This document shows, piece after piece, positions 24,532 to 36,253 of a stretch of 64,000 bases of DNA. The notes under the pieces were generated by a model, which was not told where the DNA came from, made no database searches, and saw only the letters and a program-made list of their open reading frames with translations. The stretch lies in the NCBI GenBank assembly GCA_027922465.2, contig BQMF02000280.1:310001-374000 (forward strand). Direction: 5' to 3'. Both the position numbers and the translations under genes were made by a program. Each line of letters starts with the position of its first letter. Position 1 is the first letter of the stretch. This DNA comes from Turritopsis dohrnii (taxonomy: Eukaryota; Cnidaria; Hydrozoa; Anthoathecata; Oceaniidae).

Positions 24532-25491
24532 GCAATTTAATTTTGTATTGTAACAGTGATAGAGATTATCGTATTAAAACAGTCTTGAAGTAAGCTTCTC
24601 CTTTCACTCCAGCCGAAATGACATTCTTTTCGTCCAAGAATCTGTGAGCTCTGTGATGAAACATTTACAAATGGTAATGAAAATACTTAAAACATCTGAA
24701 ATCAAGGTATCTTTGTGTTTTGTCGGTATGTTTTTCAAGGAAGACGCTTTTTCTTTATAAACTTTTATAAATTCTCTTTACATGGATGGAAATAGCTGCC
24801 GGAAATTGGCGATGTCCGAGAGCTTTCTAGAAACGACCGGCATAAAATCCTCAAAAAATGTAGAAATGTCCGACAGAAGTAAAAATCACATGAAAGAAAA
24901 TTTTCTGTTATTAAAAATTGAGAGCAAAAGAAGCCCTGGGACGCAGTTGAAATTTTCCGTCAGGCTAGGTAATGATAATATTTCGCTGCCTATGAAGTCT
25001 TTACTGCTAACACAAGCAAACATGCAACAAACGTGTGGAAATTGAATGGAATGCTATCTGGTTCTTATTTCATTCTGATTCATAATGGAGAGTGTGTTTT
25101 GTAAAATTTAGAATTGATTACATATTTAATTTTAAAGCGGAAAACTGTTTAATATTGCCATTTCACAACATGGGACGAATTAGAAAATGGTGTATATTTT
25201 TGTTGAAATTAAGAGTGAAAATTTCGCACAAAACAATAATTAAACCGTTTACATATTACCTAAAATGGACCTTTGTATTTTGTCTGTGTCTCAATGTAAA
25301 CAACGTAATCAAAAAGATCTTTACAACAGTTCATTTGAAATGACATTTTTTATTACGTTCCATATAAGTAGAAGCTGGAAATTCCATCATCTACGATTTA
25401 GGCTTTGATATAATCAAAATTGATTGATCTTGTGCCAATAGTACTATTCCTGGTATCGAAGGAAAATACTAGAATGTGATAACAAATTAGT

Positions 25492-25925
25492 TACCGTAAT
25501 GCTTCGATTAGACGCCCGGGGCGTTTATTAAATTTTTTGAATTTTTAGGGGGGCGTCTATTCGAGGGGGGCGTTTAAGAGAGGGGGGCGTCTATTGAATT
25601 TTTGTGAAACTCTTCTTTTTCGTAAATAAACTAAATATAAACATCGATAAAAAAATATACAAAATTAAACTTCAAGATCATTGTCAATATCATCTTCCTC
25701 GATCATGTTAAGTTCGGGGGCAGCAGCGATCACATCCTCTCGTCCGCTATATCAAAGGGATTTTCATGTAAGCTCCCGTCAATTCAATTTTCCATTTGGG
25801 CTTGAAGCAAAGCTCATTGAAGCTGAAACAATGCAATGTAGTAGTTCTACATGCCTTAGTTAGTGTGTCCCTCTATTCGAGGGGGCGTTTAAAAGAAGGG
25901 GGCGTTTAATCGAAGCATTACGGTA
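25492..25925. mobile_element. 434-bp MITE with TACCGTAATGCTTCGATTA ends
   Basis: Near-perfect inverted termini: TACCGTAATGCTTCGATTAG on the left, and the reverse complement of TAATCGAAGCATTACGGTA on the right. Both sides are followed inward by GGGGCGT-rich blocks. The TA at each end suggests the target dinucleotide. Read on the minus strand, the centre ends with an acidic tail (LNMIEEDDIDNDLEV then stop) that could be the last codons of a lost transposase, so this may be a deletion derivative of an autonomous pogo/Tc1-type element. That last point is inference. Confidence 0.75.
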
Positions 25926-27059
25926 TGCTCAAGCTTTCAGTAACACTACACTATCTCACAACTGTGGTGATTCCTGCGATGCCATTAGTTCAAAATATGG
26001 CGATCGCCGTTCGCATGACGAAAAGTTGCAATCACTTCTATTCCTTCTCAATCACTGTCTCATACTCTCAAAAAAAACTTTATATGTAGCAAAGGATTTG
26101 ATAGATGTTAATTTGATTAATAGTGAAAGCTTTAGATATTCAAATAGTGAATTAAGATTGGTACGGCAGTCTTTAAAATGTATATTGATTCAGATGTACC
26201 AGCCCTGGAGATATTCAGGTCACCAACATATCTAATTTCATTCATTTCATTTCAAAGTTGAATGTCCATGTTCGTGTTAAAACTCTTACAATGGTATATA
26301 AACATATAAAAAAACTATTTTTCAATGTTGGAACCCCTTAATATAATAAATTTCCTACAAAAACCTTTAAGAAAATTCGATAACTTGTGTTTTTAATAAT
26401 GGAATTCCGAACTTGGTAAAGCAGCAATGACATCCGTTTTTCTATCTATCCAAGATTGATAGTTTGATTTTCATTTGAAGTTTGACCTAGATTGAATTAC
26501 TTAGTCTTTTTGTTACCCATGCCCGGACCGCTTGCGATGCTATAGAACATCAGGGCTCCTATGTTTTCCAAGAACTGGATACTCTTGCTAATAGTTGTCT
26601 TCTGGTCCTTCATCTTCTTCCATTTCTTCATGAAAACGCAGTCAACATCAATCATTCACCAATTTTGTCTGTTACATTCTCGTACTCACCATTTATTGAC
26701 TCCTTACAATTTGTAAGTGTTCGTTTGTTTTTTCCAAATATGATTCGGAAATCTTGAAGCTAATCTCTATTTAGATTTTCAATACACCTTGAATAATAGG
26801 ACTTCCTCGATATTGACTAGATAAAACAACAGTAGACAATGTTATCACCATGTTCTGCAATTTATTTCGAAAAATCTAAGCAGATGCAGTAACTGAGTGA
26901 GGCTAGCCACGTAAAACAATACCAAATAAATAAATAAATGGTCCTAAATTTGCTTTAATGATGAAAATACCCACTTTGACCTTTGCAACTACTCTTACAA
27001 GTCTTCTTGAGTGGCTTTCTTCTTATGCAATTAATTTTTGGTGGTTCAACGGATTGAAG

Positions 27060-27260
27060 TCAATGTGAATCATTTTGTGGTATACTGACGCCTCCTAAAC
27101 ACACAACAGGACTTGGTGTAAGGGTTTCACGAATTGTTTGTCACCAGCATGTTATACCAGTGAACGACTGTTCTCTCTGGACAGAACATTAAAGCAGGAA
27201 CATTCATAAAATTTTATCATAACATCCTTTTAATTGCTTGAAATTTGCTTGAGGTCCGGC
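27060..27260 (-). pseudogene. Broken N-terminal fragment of the window's GPCR
   Basis: This minus-strand stretch closely parallels 36090-36290, the start of the intact GPCR. It includes the part that encodes MNVSALMFCRERTVVHWYNM there, with several substitutions and no downstream membrane segments. It is one of three copies of this start region in the window (with 33975-34150 and the intact gene). Confidence 0.6.
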
Positions 27261-28301
27261 TCTTATACCATTGAAAAGACATTTGTTTTAGCTTCCCAAA
27301 AATTAAAAATTTAGTGAACGAAAATTAATGTATTAAAAATGTAAATGTTTTCTTTTCCTAGTGGTGACTCATTTCATAATAACAAAACAAAGGCGTTTTT
27401 TGATGACCAATTATTGAATTGACAAAATTAACAAGCACAAAAATGTGACGGTCTGAACACTATCGCTACTTAAAATTTGCATAAGGTTAGATAAGGAAGT
27501 GTAATAGTGTGTGTTATTAGACATTTCATGATTGCGTTAGCAGCTCTATGTTGTCTGATGTTAAGCATCCTTTGTTGATCAATACAAAACTAATGACGGT
27601 AGCAGGAAAAGTGACAAAGTTTCAAAGCTATTGACAACCATACAAACAAGTTGATGATAACGAACGATTGACCAATTTTAAGATGCTGTAACAATCAAAT
27701 TTAAATTAAACGGTTAATCTGCATAGACTTTATCAGTCATACAAAAATTTATGATGGCGAATAGAATTTTCATTGCAATAGTTTGCATGTATGTTTACCT
27801 AAAATGAACGTTTGTCTGTCTAAATATTGTAAATAAGGTAATCTAAAATATCTTGACAATGGTTCACTTGAAATGGCAAATTTTTAAGATCTATGTAAGT
27901 AGGAGCTAAAAATTTCATCTTCGGTTACTTTGGCTTTGATTTATTCAAAACATTCACGATATTTTTTCGTAAGATGCAAAAGAACATCACGTTACAGAAT
28001 TTATTGTCCATGTAAAAAGTATGACACTGAACTAAGTTTATATCAAGGGTTTTCCAATCAAAATGGTTTGTTGCCGTCAAGAACGCAAAAATGACCGATA
28101 ACGAGCAAGATTTAAGCATAGTCAAAAGAAAAAAACGCTAGTCTGGCCACTCGCGCAATCGAATGTTATGTTATTGTTATGGGATTCGCTCGGACCCAGT
28201 CCACTTGAAGGATGATAAAAATGTAAATATTGCAGCGAAGGTACCGAAATCTAGTACAGAGAAGCAAGAACTTGTTTATATATACTCAATCTGTTTCAAA
28301 A

Positions 28302-28541
28302 ATGCCTGGTGTAAATTGTTCCATTGCGTTATGTAATAACTCAAGAGGAAAATGCCATGCTGTTTCATTTTTTAAAGTGCCGTCTGGAAGAGATATCTAC
28401 AATCGTGAATGGGCTGATAAATTAATTAAAATTATTTGTAAAGGAAGATTTGTAGACAGTAACCTGAAGAGACAAATCGAGAATAGAAGTTTGCACATAT
28501 GTTCGGAGCATTACACTTCAGAGCAGATATTGATTCGTTAG
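28302..28541 (+). CDS. THAP-type zinc-finger exon
   Basis: The ATG at 28302 opens a 79-residue reading with the C2CH signature of a THAP DNA-binding domain: Cys6 and Cys11 in VNCSIALCNN, the FFKVP motif, invariant Trp37 (REWADKL), then Cys67 and His70 in HICSEHY. The usual C-terminal AVPTIF-like box is not reached before a TAG. A GTTAGT donor near 28535 suggests the chain continues in another exon, which I could not join without a stop. THAP domains occur in host regulators and in P-element-type transposases. Nothing in the flanks decides between them. Confidence 0.65.
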   Translation: MPGVNCSIALCNNSRGKCHAVSFFKVPSGRDIYNREWADKLIKIICKGRFVDSNLKRQIENRSLHICSEHYTSEQILIR

Positions 28542-29210
28542 TATATATAGAATATTTTATGTCTTATGATGACCCTTCTTATACAGATTAGATATATTAG
28601 ATCATACTACCAGGTGAAAAACGAGGAGCATACTGTGACCATCACATTAGTTCACGATGTCAAGACAAACTCGGTTCAACATCTAGAGTTCCCCAAGAAA
28701 CAGCCCAACGCCCCGTCCGAGCCACCCACATGGGCCGTACGTGCCCATGGCATTACAAAACATGCTGCAAAAGATTTCTGAACACATTTCAAAGAAAGGT
28801 GATACTTTCTGTCAATTTGATTTCAATTCTATTTCACACCATGCCTTGCATTGGTTCAGTTTTGCTGTAGATTTCTTTTGTCCTGTTTAGAGTCGCCATA
28901 CTATCAAATTATTGATATAAAAACTATAATATAAAACTATAATTATAACATTTTCTAAAATTATTATTTTAACAGGAGCCATGTTGATAGCTATTTAGAG
29001 CAGTTAATGTTTACCATGTAGCAGTTTATATTATTTATAAAGTAGTTCCTATATTATTGAAATGTTGTTACACAATAGTTAAAAGATGAAAATAATGAAA
29101 AAATGATAATTAAAAAAAAACATATAAAGGTGATACCTTGCATGAAAAGCTATGAGGTACCATAAAATCTGACTTGACAGAGACAAAAACAACAACAACA
29201 AAAAAAAAAT

Positions 29211-29279
29211 GCTGTGGTAGTTTAGTGGTAGAACCCCTGTCGTGTGCAGGTAACCCAGGTTCGAATCCTGGCCATAGGT
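29211..29279 (+). tRNA. tRNA-like gene, possibly tRNA-His(GTG) or its pseudogene
   Basis: A cloverleaf can be drawn: an acceptor GCTGTGG with CCATAGG (six of seven pairs), D arm GTTT/GAAC around AGTGGTA, anticodon arm CCTG/CAGG with loop TCGTGTG (GTG in the anticodon position), and T arm CCAGG/CCTGG with TTCGAAT. The A-box TAGTTTAGTGG and B-box GGTTCGAATCC are near perfect. Oddities are C instead of U before the anticodon and a mismatched first acceptor pair, so a pseudogene or SINE head is possible. An A-rich tract lies just upstream. Confidence 0.5.
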
Positions 29280-29409
29280 TTACTTACCGAAACATGCGGA
29301 CATAACAGACAATATATATAGAAAAAATAACAATAAGAAAGAGAATTATTTGCCAAAGCCATGTTTTTTATAAATTTGTGGTTATAAAAATAACTGTTTA
29401 AAATCTTCT

Positions 29410-30690
29410 TTAGTGTCCATACTCAAGTGAAGCTGTAGACTTTTTTATTTCAGTGCGAAGGGATCTCTTCTTTGATATGTTAGATGAAATCTTATGTTGC
29501 TGGACTTTATCTTTGGCATAAGAAAATGACCGTACTCGTAGGTATAAAGTCAACAAATGCTCCAGAAAGTTGAGAGACGATTCTTTATCCAAATGATGTT
29601 CCGAATCATTGCGAATAGTTTCGTAATTTGACAGCAAATCTGTGTTGGTAATCAAGTCTGATACCATCTGTGATATGTCAAATCTTTTCACAAAACCAAC
29701 ATCACAATAACCCTTAAAATAACTTTCAACAACACTAAACATATTTACAACTTCCTCTTTGACATTCCACAAACCTCCTCTATTTTTAATATTTATCAAA
29801 GTCTGATCACTGCCACTGTCTCCACTATCTACCTTCCCAGCCATCAACAAAGCTAATCTCTTTTGACTGAACTCTGAATTCCAACTCTTCGACCTCCTGA
29901 TCCTCCGACTGAAAGTGGAAAATACATAGCCCCCTAAATAAGCAACAATATCCTTTTCTTTCTGACTTAAAGCAGATTTTTTAGATATCGACACATTATC
30001 ACAATCAACATACCCAGAAGATAAAAAAGCAAGAATATGGTCTGCCAAAACAAGTCCAACAGCCAAAGCAGCATCCCGACTCAAAGAAGGAAACATTTCA
30101 TCAAACCGTGAAAACACACAATTATAGAAAGTAGGATAGAATTTATCTCCATTGCCATCACACTCAAAATCAAAAATAATTTCTTTCACGACAGAATAAG
30201 ATTTTGAAACATCCTCTTCAGAGCAAACCCAAACCTCAAGTTCAGCCAATACCTCATCTGTCTGACAAAAATCAACTCTTAACTTATCTACACTCTTTCC
30301 TAATAATCTTCCAAAACACCCCACATCCACAAGCCTACCATCAAACTTTTTATGTTTCGGGACTTCTGATGTTTGTTGGTGAAATTCATCTGGATGCTTA
30401 GCTCTAACATGCCTCGACATACCACTTTTTGACTTGCAAATTTTTTCACAAAAAGAGCATTTTAGAACTTCCTTGATGTCTTCTTCCATCTTCAGCAACG
30501 CTTGGTTGAGATCCTCATCAAACAACGTGTCTTGATCTATCACCCCTTCTTCAATTGCTTCTAATAAAGCGTCTACATCTTCAAAAACACCAACACCAAG
30601 GACTTCAACAGGTTCGTTCATCGCCATTTTGATTAATCTATCATCCTTCACTCGGGCCGTCTGATAATATTGAACATTCGCCCCAGCCAA
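29410..30690 (-). CDS. C2H2 zinc-finger protein of a repeat-associated family (426 aa)
   Basis: A single uninterrupted frame of 426 residues. An acidic N-terminal region is followed by one C2H2 finger, Cys78, Cys81, His94 and His99, in CSFCEKICKSKSGMSRHVRA. The middle has an alpha-helical region with DAALAVGLVLADHILAFLSS and a YLGGYVFSTFSRRIRRSK segment. The end has FLEHLLTLYLRVRSFSYAKD and a basic KKRSLRTEIKK tail. The 'YLGGYV' box recalls the YLAGYV box of P-element/THAP9-type transposases. Multi-copy cnidarian proteins with this finger-plus-C-terminal layout are, to my knowledge, usually transposon-linked. No catalytic residues can be assigned, so function is unknown. The frame is intact, which suggests youth or selection. 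Confidence 0.65.
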   Translation of the reverse strand: MAGANVQYYQTARVKDDRLIKMAMNEPVEVLGVGVFEDVDALLEAIEEGVIDQDTLFDEDLNQALLKMEEDIKEVLKCSFCEKICKSKSGMSRHVRAKHPDEFHQQTSEVPKHKKFDGRLVDVGCFGRLLGKSVDKLRVDFCQTDEVLAELEVWVCSEEDVSKSYSVVKEIIFDFECDGNGDKFYPTFYNCVFSRFDEMFPSLSRDAALAVGLVLADHILAFLSSGYVDCDNVSISKKSALSQKEKDIVAYLGGYVFSTFSRRIRRSKSWNSEFSQKRLALLMAGKVDSGDSGSDQTLINIKNRGGLWNVKEEVVNMFSVVESYFKGYCDVGFVKRFDISQMVSDLITNTDLLSNYETIRNDSEHHLDKESSLNFLEHLLTLYLRVRSFSYAKDKVQQHKISSNISKKRSLRTEIKKSTASLEYGH

Positions 30691-31051
30691 ACAACGGAAA
30701 TCATAAATAGACGGCCCAAGACACCAGACTAGCGTTTTTTTCTTTTGACTATGATTTAAGGTGTGACAAAAAAAAATGTTTAGAGTGCAGCAACAACGAG
30801 ATGAAACAACTTCCTTGCAGTCGATGAGAGATTATTTCCACCATAAGTTCGAAAGGATTCAAATGGATACTCATCACTTGAAGGTGAGACTAAATTGGTT
30901 TAAAGTCAACAAAATCCAACACCAATTCATAAAAAAGTTAAAGATTTTAACTGAATTGAAGGCTCAATTAGGAGGTCAGGACAGATAATCACAAATATTA
31001 TCTCTTCAATACAAAAGCAAAATATGTTTAGCTGACAGACCTAAATATAGT

Positions 31052-31383
31052 TTAGCGATAGCTAGTAGAGGAATGTTTGTCAGATAATTTGGCTATTGTC
31101 ACTGAGAATGAAAAAGGCATAAAGGCTGCTGAAAAATGAAATCTCTTCTTCTTCTTCAAACGATAAGGAAAGTATTTGTATGGATCAAAGCGTGATATAA
31201 AATCTTCGTCAACCATCTCATGACCCCACCAAGTTGTCCACCCAATTTTCGACAGTTCAACCGTGATCGTTGAGGGAATCTTAGCCTTATTGTCTCCCAA
31301 AATCAAAAACAGCGTCCCCGCCAATGTTTTGCCTGCGCCAGATTTGGAGGGCTTTGAAAAGACTGTAGCACAACCATCAATCT
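31052..31383 (-). CDS. Possible 3' exon of an unrecognised gene
   Basis: On the minus strand a TTTTTTTAG acceptor (ending 31384) is followed by about 109 open codons ending at 31052. The reading includes SGAGKTLAGTLFLILGDNKA, then LSKIGWTTWWGHEMVDEDF and RFDPYKYFPYRLKKKKRF. The Trp- and aromatic-rich centre looks protein-like, but I do not recognise the family and found no partner exon. It may also be a transposon fragment. Confidence 0.3.
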
Positions 31384-33519
31384 CTAAAAAAAGTTAAAAG
31401 TTATGTATTCTGATTTTGTGTTATATGAATCTATCGTTACATTATGAGTATTATTTCGATGAATCTTTAAGAGAATTTATAGAGACTGGTAGGGTTGGGG
31501 AAGTATCCACCTGGCAACATATTTTAACTCTCTTTTAGTAATTATACAATATACTGATAAGAAGAGGTTGATTTTAGACCTCAGGCACGTAAATAAAAAC
31601 ATTTTTCAAAGAAAAAGCATATCTCGACCCACCTCATGGTTTGAGTCGGTTTCCAAATACACTTTCCAATATTTGCAAAAAAACAGCTTTTTCAAGAAAA
31701 TTAAGAAATAATGATTGTATGGTTGCTTTCGCGTGCATTCAGCACTGTGGTTTGGAAAACTGACAACTTCGCATGTACTTATATTGTTGCTTCCAGTAGC
31801 TCAAAATCACAATTGCAAGTTGTTTCTGAAAGAATTATTGACATAAATAAAGTAAACAATATAAATCTGAAAGTAAATAGGGTTCCTAGAACACTAATAA
31901 AACTGCTGATACACTCAACAGGACAAATGCTACCGACAATTGACTTGTGGGGTCAATTGACTCCAGGACAGGTTTGCAGACAATGATAATACTAATATAT
32001 CAAGATTTAATTCAAAATATTATTGTCCCGAAGCATAGGGATTCGACTTCCTTAACTTTTCCTGGAAAGATGAAAATAATTATGTTGTTCCTCCTGTACG
32101 TTTACTTCCTATGATTTTTGAGTACATGTGGCGCAAGAGGCGCAGTTGTTGCGCTATTTGGATTTAAGCACCTTTCTGATCATGTAAATATTATCCTGAA
32201 GAGAATTTTTAGAATTTTGCAACGTACTACAGAGTAAATAATAGTCTGACATGCCTAACAAGTGTGCAATAAAACCGATAGTTATTCTTAAAGTAGAGTT
32301 CTAGTAACACATTAACCTCTTGGTTAGACGGTTCGACTACTTGGTCAAGGAAATGAAGCCAGTGGGCTAGATAGCACGTGTACATCTGTTAAATATATTA
32401 TCAGATAGCTGTTGGGCTAATGATGTATAATGGATTTACAGTTGTTTGCAGAATCAACTAATTTTGTATACTACCTGACAAAATGTTACTATGGCCACTG
32501 GGCCGAAACAAAAACATTTTATCATTGATGATTTTCACTCATCAGCTTAGATATGATTAAAACCAATCAGAAACGGCAGGTCAAAAATAACAGTTGAGTT
32601 TATTAGCAGAACAGTTCCCCTCTTATATCGTTCGTTGTCGTTAAGATAACACAAGGGAGCTAAAGCAATCGCAACGGCAACGAAGACGGCAACGTGTTTA
32701 AAACAAAAGCTTTGTTTTTCTGGTCCCAATCATTTTGAGACACACTGTAGGACAACAAATTCAGCGGGATGTAATTATTGAGTTTAATTACAGTTAATTG
32801 ACTTTTAAGAATTTAATGAACCAAATCGTTGAGTTTTTCTTCAATATCTTTTCGAAGAACAAATATGTTGGCTAACATTTTATAATGGATAGGGATGAAA
32901 AGGGATGAAAAGCTCTTTCTTGGGATATAATAGAAACAAAAGTTAACAGCATTATTGTTGAACATCTTAATTGATCGTTAAGAAATTAATGCGTTTTTCC
33001 AAACTTACTTGTTCGATTTTCTCTTCTTCTTCTTTTCCATTTTTTACAACAAATGCATCATGGGAAAGACATAAAGATAAGGATTCCATTAGTATACAAT
33101 TTGTAAGAATAAATTGGATATTTACTTTAAAAACTGCAGTTACAGTAACAGTTTTTGTTGCCAAATTTTAGAAGCACACCGTACTTACTATTATTTGCCT
33201 CTAACTCTATAGGCCCGAGGGAATGACATGTACAATATGCCCGAGAAAAAAGAGAGGCCGACTTTAAAATTAACTTTTTAAATACTTGCTTGTTCGTTAA
33301 GATTCTTGTACATTCCATAGATGTTTATCCGAGTTTTTTGAAAATGTATAATTTAGTCAATGAAAATAAATATTTTAGAATAGGCTAGCAAATTACTAAA
33401 ATTATTAAAGCTGCTTACCACATTTCTTCTTTTAAGCACCCCTTCCTTTAAGCGCCCCCTCTAAAGGTTTCATCAGCAGAACAAAAGATAATTACATCAT
33501 TTAAAAGTCATAAGCATTA
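31384..33519. other. Non-coding stretch
   Basis: AT-rich, without recognisable exons. The only landmark is a Tc1/mariner-like terminal repeat at 32728-32749 (reverse match of 12964-12985). Confidence 0.45.
32728..32749 (-). repeat. Tc1/mariner-like terminal repeat
   Basis: AATCATTTTGAGACACACTG then TA, the reverse of the end at 12964-12985. No partner end or transposase lies within a few kb. Confidence 0.45.
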
Positions 33520-33870
33520 AGGCCCGTTTCCACTTAAAAAAAAACTTCAGCGAAATGCGAAAATTTTCGATCAAAACATTTCGCTCATTAAAAAAACCTT
33601 TTCCACTTAAATTAAATAAAACATAACAATTTTTTTGTGATTTTTTATTTGTGGGGAAGAGCGGAAAAAATAAACAACAAAGCTGCAATCTGATTGGTCA
33701 GATTATTATTAGAAATATTTCGATATAAAAAAAGTTTAACTCTTTTCAACTTTTGTCGAAGAGAAATATTTCGCAGGAAAAATCAATTTGTACCTACTGC
33801 GCATGCTCACTTCACATTTCGATCGAAATATTTCGCATTTAGCTTATTTTTTTTAAGTGGGAACGGGCCT
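33520..33870. mobile_element. 351-bp MITE with AGGCCCGTTTCCACTTAAAA ends
   Basis: The left terminus AGGCCCGTTTCCACTTAAAA is mirrored by TTTTAAGTGGGAACGGGCCT on the right. Inside lie short motifs of the type AAATATTTCG / CGAAATATTT in both orientations. It codes for nothing. I cannot define the target-site duplication with confidence. Confidence 0.75.
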
Positions 33871-33974
33871 TTATTAACCTTTTTGATTGATCATAATGGC
33901 ATTGACACAGGCCTCACAATTACAAGCAATTAACAGGATGTCACGATAAAATTTTATTTAAAAAAACAACAACA

Positions 33975-34150
33975 AACAACTTATGAATGTTCCTGCTTTA
34001 ATGTTCTGTCGAGAGAGAACAGTCGTTCACTGGTATAACATGTTGACGACAAACAACACGTCAAACCTTACACCGACTCCCGTTCAATTACATAATTGCT
34101 ATAAAAGTTTTCATCTCATAGAAGAGAACGGCGACAGTGATATTGCTCTT
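33975..34150 (+). pseudogene. Broken N-terminal fragment of the window's GPCR, opposite strand
   Basis: The plus strand encodes a near-copy of the GPCR start (FCRERTVVHWYNMLTTNNTS), then diverges and meets a stop soon after, with no membrane segment. Nucleotide identity to the gene start at 36120-36220 is very high, so the duplication is recent or converted. Confidence 0.7.
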
Positions 34151-34266
34151 CTTTGACATTTTTGTGAGCATATCTTTTGTAAAGCATTTTCACACAATCT
34201 TTTGTAACCTTTTTAAGGACAAGGAAGCATTATTGTTTAAGCTTGCTTCTGTCTAATTTTTAATTT

Positions 34267-34350
34267 TGTAATAAACGCCGCCCTCTATTAAAAGCCACAT
34301 CCAAAAACTGGAATTTGTAATAAACGCCGCGACGTTTATTATTGGAAATA
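34267..34350. repeat. Fragment of the AATAAACGCC repeat family
   Basis: Two AATAAACGCCGC blocks and a terminal TTTATTATTGGAAATACGGT resemble the block structure at 20351-20668. It is probably a truncated MITE. Confidence 0.4.
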
Positions 34351-35169
34351 CGGTACATAAGATTAATCAAAAGAATCTATCATTTTCATAGATTCTTAAA
34401 GGAAAACTTTGTAATTCACAGATTACAATACTTTCTAACGCTATTCCTTACTGGGAAGACTTAAGTGGGAATTGAATAATCACCTAATGAATAGACAAAA
34501 TGGCTAAAGTTAATGCTCTGCTACAAGTTCTTGGAAAAAAGTTTAAATTTTGCGAATCAAGTCAGTTTAAACAGCTGTAAATCTATAATTGAAGACAGTC
34601 AAAAAAGTTTAATAGTATATCAAAAACAGATTTAAAAAACCCAATTATTTCTTCTTTTTTTGTCAAAGTAACTACACAAATTGTGTAACTGTAAGGTAAG
34701 AACAAAAACTAAGGTTATCCAAGTTATGAAAGGTGGCAAAGATCATGGAGATGATGATTGACAAATGTCTTCATTTGGAATATATCATTAGTACAGATGC
34801 ATACATTGGACGGATGTATACATTAGACAGATGCAGAGACACGTACTTGAAATGTTACAGGACTATAAGTGTATTTCTATTGTCTAATCTCTGTTGTCCA
34901 CATTTGTCATATATGTAATCTGATCAATGCAATTTGGAAACAAATAGTTGATATAAAAAGATTTCAGATCACTTTTATAAACATCGACACTATTTCAATG
35001 ACAATGCTCTTTGTGGCAGTGAATGGTTGACTATGGACTATACATCTTGGTCGTTTCTATCAAATGAAATTGTTACATCATCTGATAATTGGTGAATCAC
35101 TCGCTATCTCTCTGGTAACATGATCACATAAAAAAGTGCATCACAACACGCTGTCAGAAACAGTTAACA

Positions 35170-35175
35170 TTTATT
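35170..35175 (-). terminator. Candidate polyadenylation signal of the GPCR gene
   Basis: AATAAA on the minus strand, about 46 nt beyond the GPCR stop codon, at a usable distance for a short 3' UTR. Confidence 0.35.
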
Positions 35176-35221
35176 GGCTAGAAGCTAAATTATTGCTCAG
35201 ATAGGGAATACTGCATTACAA

Positions 35222-36253
35222 CTAAGATACACTTGTTAAATCCCTCGCCTCTGATGTTTTACCGCAAAATAACTGTCGATAGTAATTCTTGATTTTATCG
35301 TTCCGGGATATGTAAACTAAGGAATTTGAAAATGAATTCACAAATACAGGAACAATCAGCCAATCGGCTTTCTGAATCACTGTACTGTTCTCTGATGTGT
35401 GTGTAATATATAGAAAATAAGTACCGGGAATTATGTATGTCACCACAAGCAGAAGTGAGATGATACAAACTGTGATAGTAGCCTTTTGATGTACGCTTAT
35501 AGACGTGTGTGAGTCACTACTTTTCTGTATTTTTCTCGCATTCCTTACAACGTAAAACGTCAGCAACATATTCATGACTAGTCCCCCAATCGCTATTGAA
35601 ATGAACAAAGAGCCAGTAAATCGGAATAGGGCTTTTGTCGACGAATGATCATCTTGGACATAATGCTTTAAGATACCAAGAGTTATCCCAATCGTTATAG
35701 CAGACGTGATACTAAGAACAACCACTAAAATAAACACTTTCTTTGTGATGTGCCGTGCGTAGAATGCACCAAATACGATATGAACGAACCGATCGGCAGT
35801 AATCAAAAGTATGATTGTTGCTGAAGATAAAATAATCGACATAAAAAGTGCTCGATCAAAAACCGTGTTTTCGCATGACGGAATGCTTTTTGACAAAACG
35901 AAAAGTTTATGTGGTATGGCTACCATACCCAAAAATAAATCACTAATAGCCATACACATAAACAACTGTCCAATCCTCTTCTCGTAAGCTCGTATTTTAA
36001 ATTGACCATAAACCATTACTGAATTTACGATCACGATTATAACCATTACAATAGAGTGGACAATAAATAACGAATGTCGCTCATTTTGTTGTATACTGAC
36101 GTCAGCTAAACACCAAACAGGACTTGCTATAGGGTTTGACGTGTTGTTTGTCGTCAACATGTTATACCAGTGAACGACTGTTCTCTCTCGACAGAACATT
36201 AAAGCAGAAACATTCATAACAAGAGAAAAGATTTGTCGTTTTTTAAATAACAT
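35222..36253 (-). CDS. Class A (rhodopsin-type) G-protein-coupled receptor, single exon
   Basis: 343 residues with seven hydrophobic helices: about 62-83, 97-118, 133-155, 172-194, 212-236, 257-281 and 297-315. Family marks are an Asn in TM1 (IVIVNSVMVY), LxxxD in TM2 (CMAISDLFLG), Cys127 before TM3, an ADRF box (154-156, in place of DRY) at the end of TM3, and NSLVY (310-314) in place of NPxxY in TM7. TM6 lacks the CWxP motif and has YIIPGTY. The N-terminus holds NNTS and other N-glycosylation sites and no cleavable signal. Relaxed DRY/NPxxY motifs are common in expanded cnidarian orphan receptors; no ligand can be inferred. Two broken copies of its 5' region lie at 27060-27260 and 33975-34150, so it belongs to a locally duplicated family. 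The ATG at 36253 gives the longest frame; Met13 is an alternative start. Confidence 0.85.
   Translation of the reverse strand: MLFKKRQIFSLVMNVSALMFCRERTVVHWYNMLTTNNTSNPIASPVWCLADVSIQQNERHSLFIVHSIVMVIIVIVNSVMVYGQFKIRAYEKRIGQLFMCMAISDLFLGMVAIPHKLFVLSKSIPSCENTVFDRALFMSIILSSATIILLITADRFVHIVFGAFYARHITKKVFILVVVLSITSAITIGITLGILKHYVQDDHSSTKALFRFTGSLFISIAIGGLVMNMLLTFYVVRNARKIQKSSDSHTSISVHQKATITVCIISLLLVVTYIIPGTYFLYITHTSENSTVIQKADWLIVPVFVNSFSNSLVYISRNDKIKNYYRQLFCGKTSEARDLTSVS

Larger units (their letters stand above)
24049..28301. other. Intergenic stretch downstream of the transglutaminase
   Basis: No host gene is evident. It contains two MITEs (24365-24531, 25492-25925) and a broken GPCR N-terminal segment (27060-27260). 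No canonical AATAAA lies close after the transglutaminase stop, so its 3' end cannot be placed. Confidence 0.5.
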
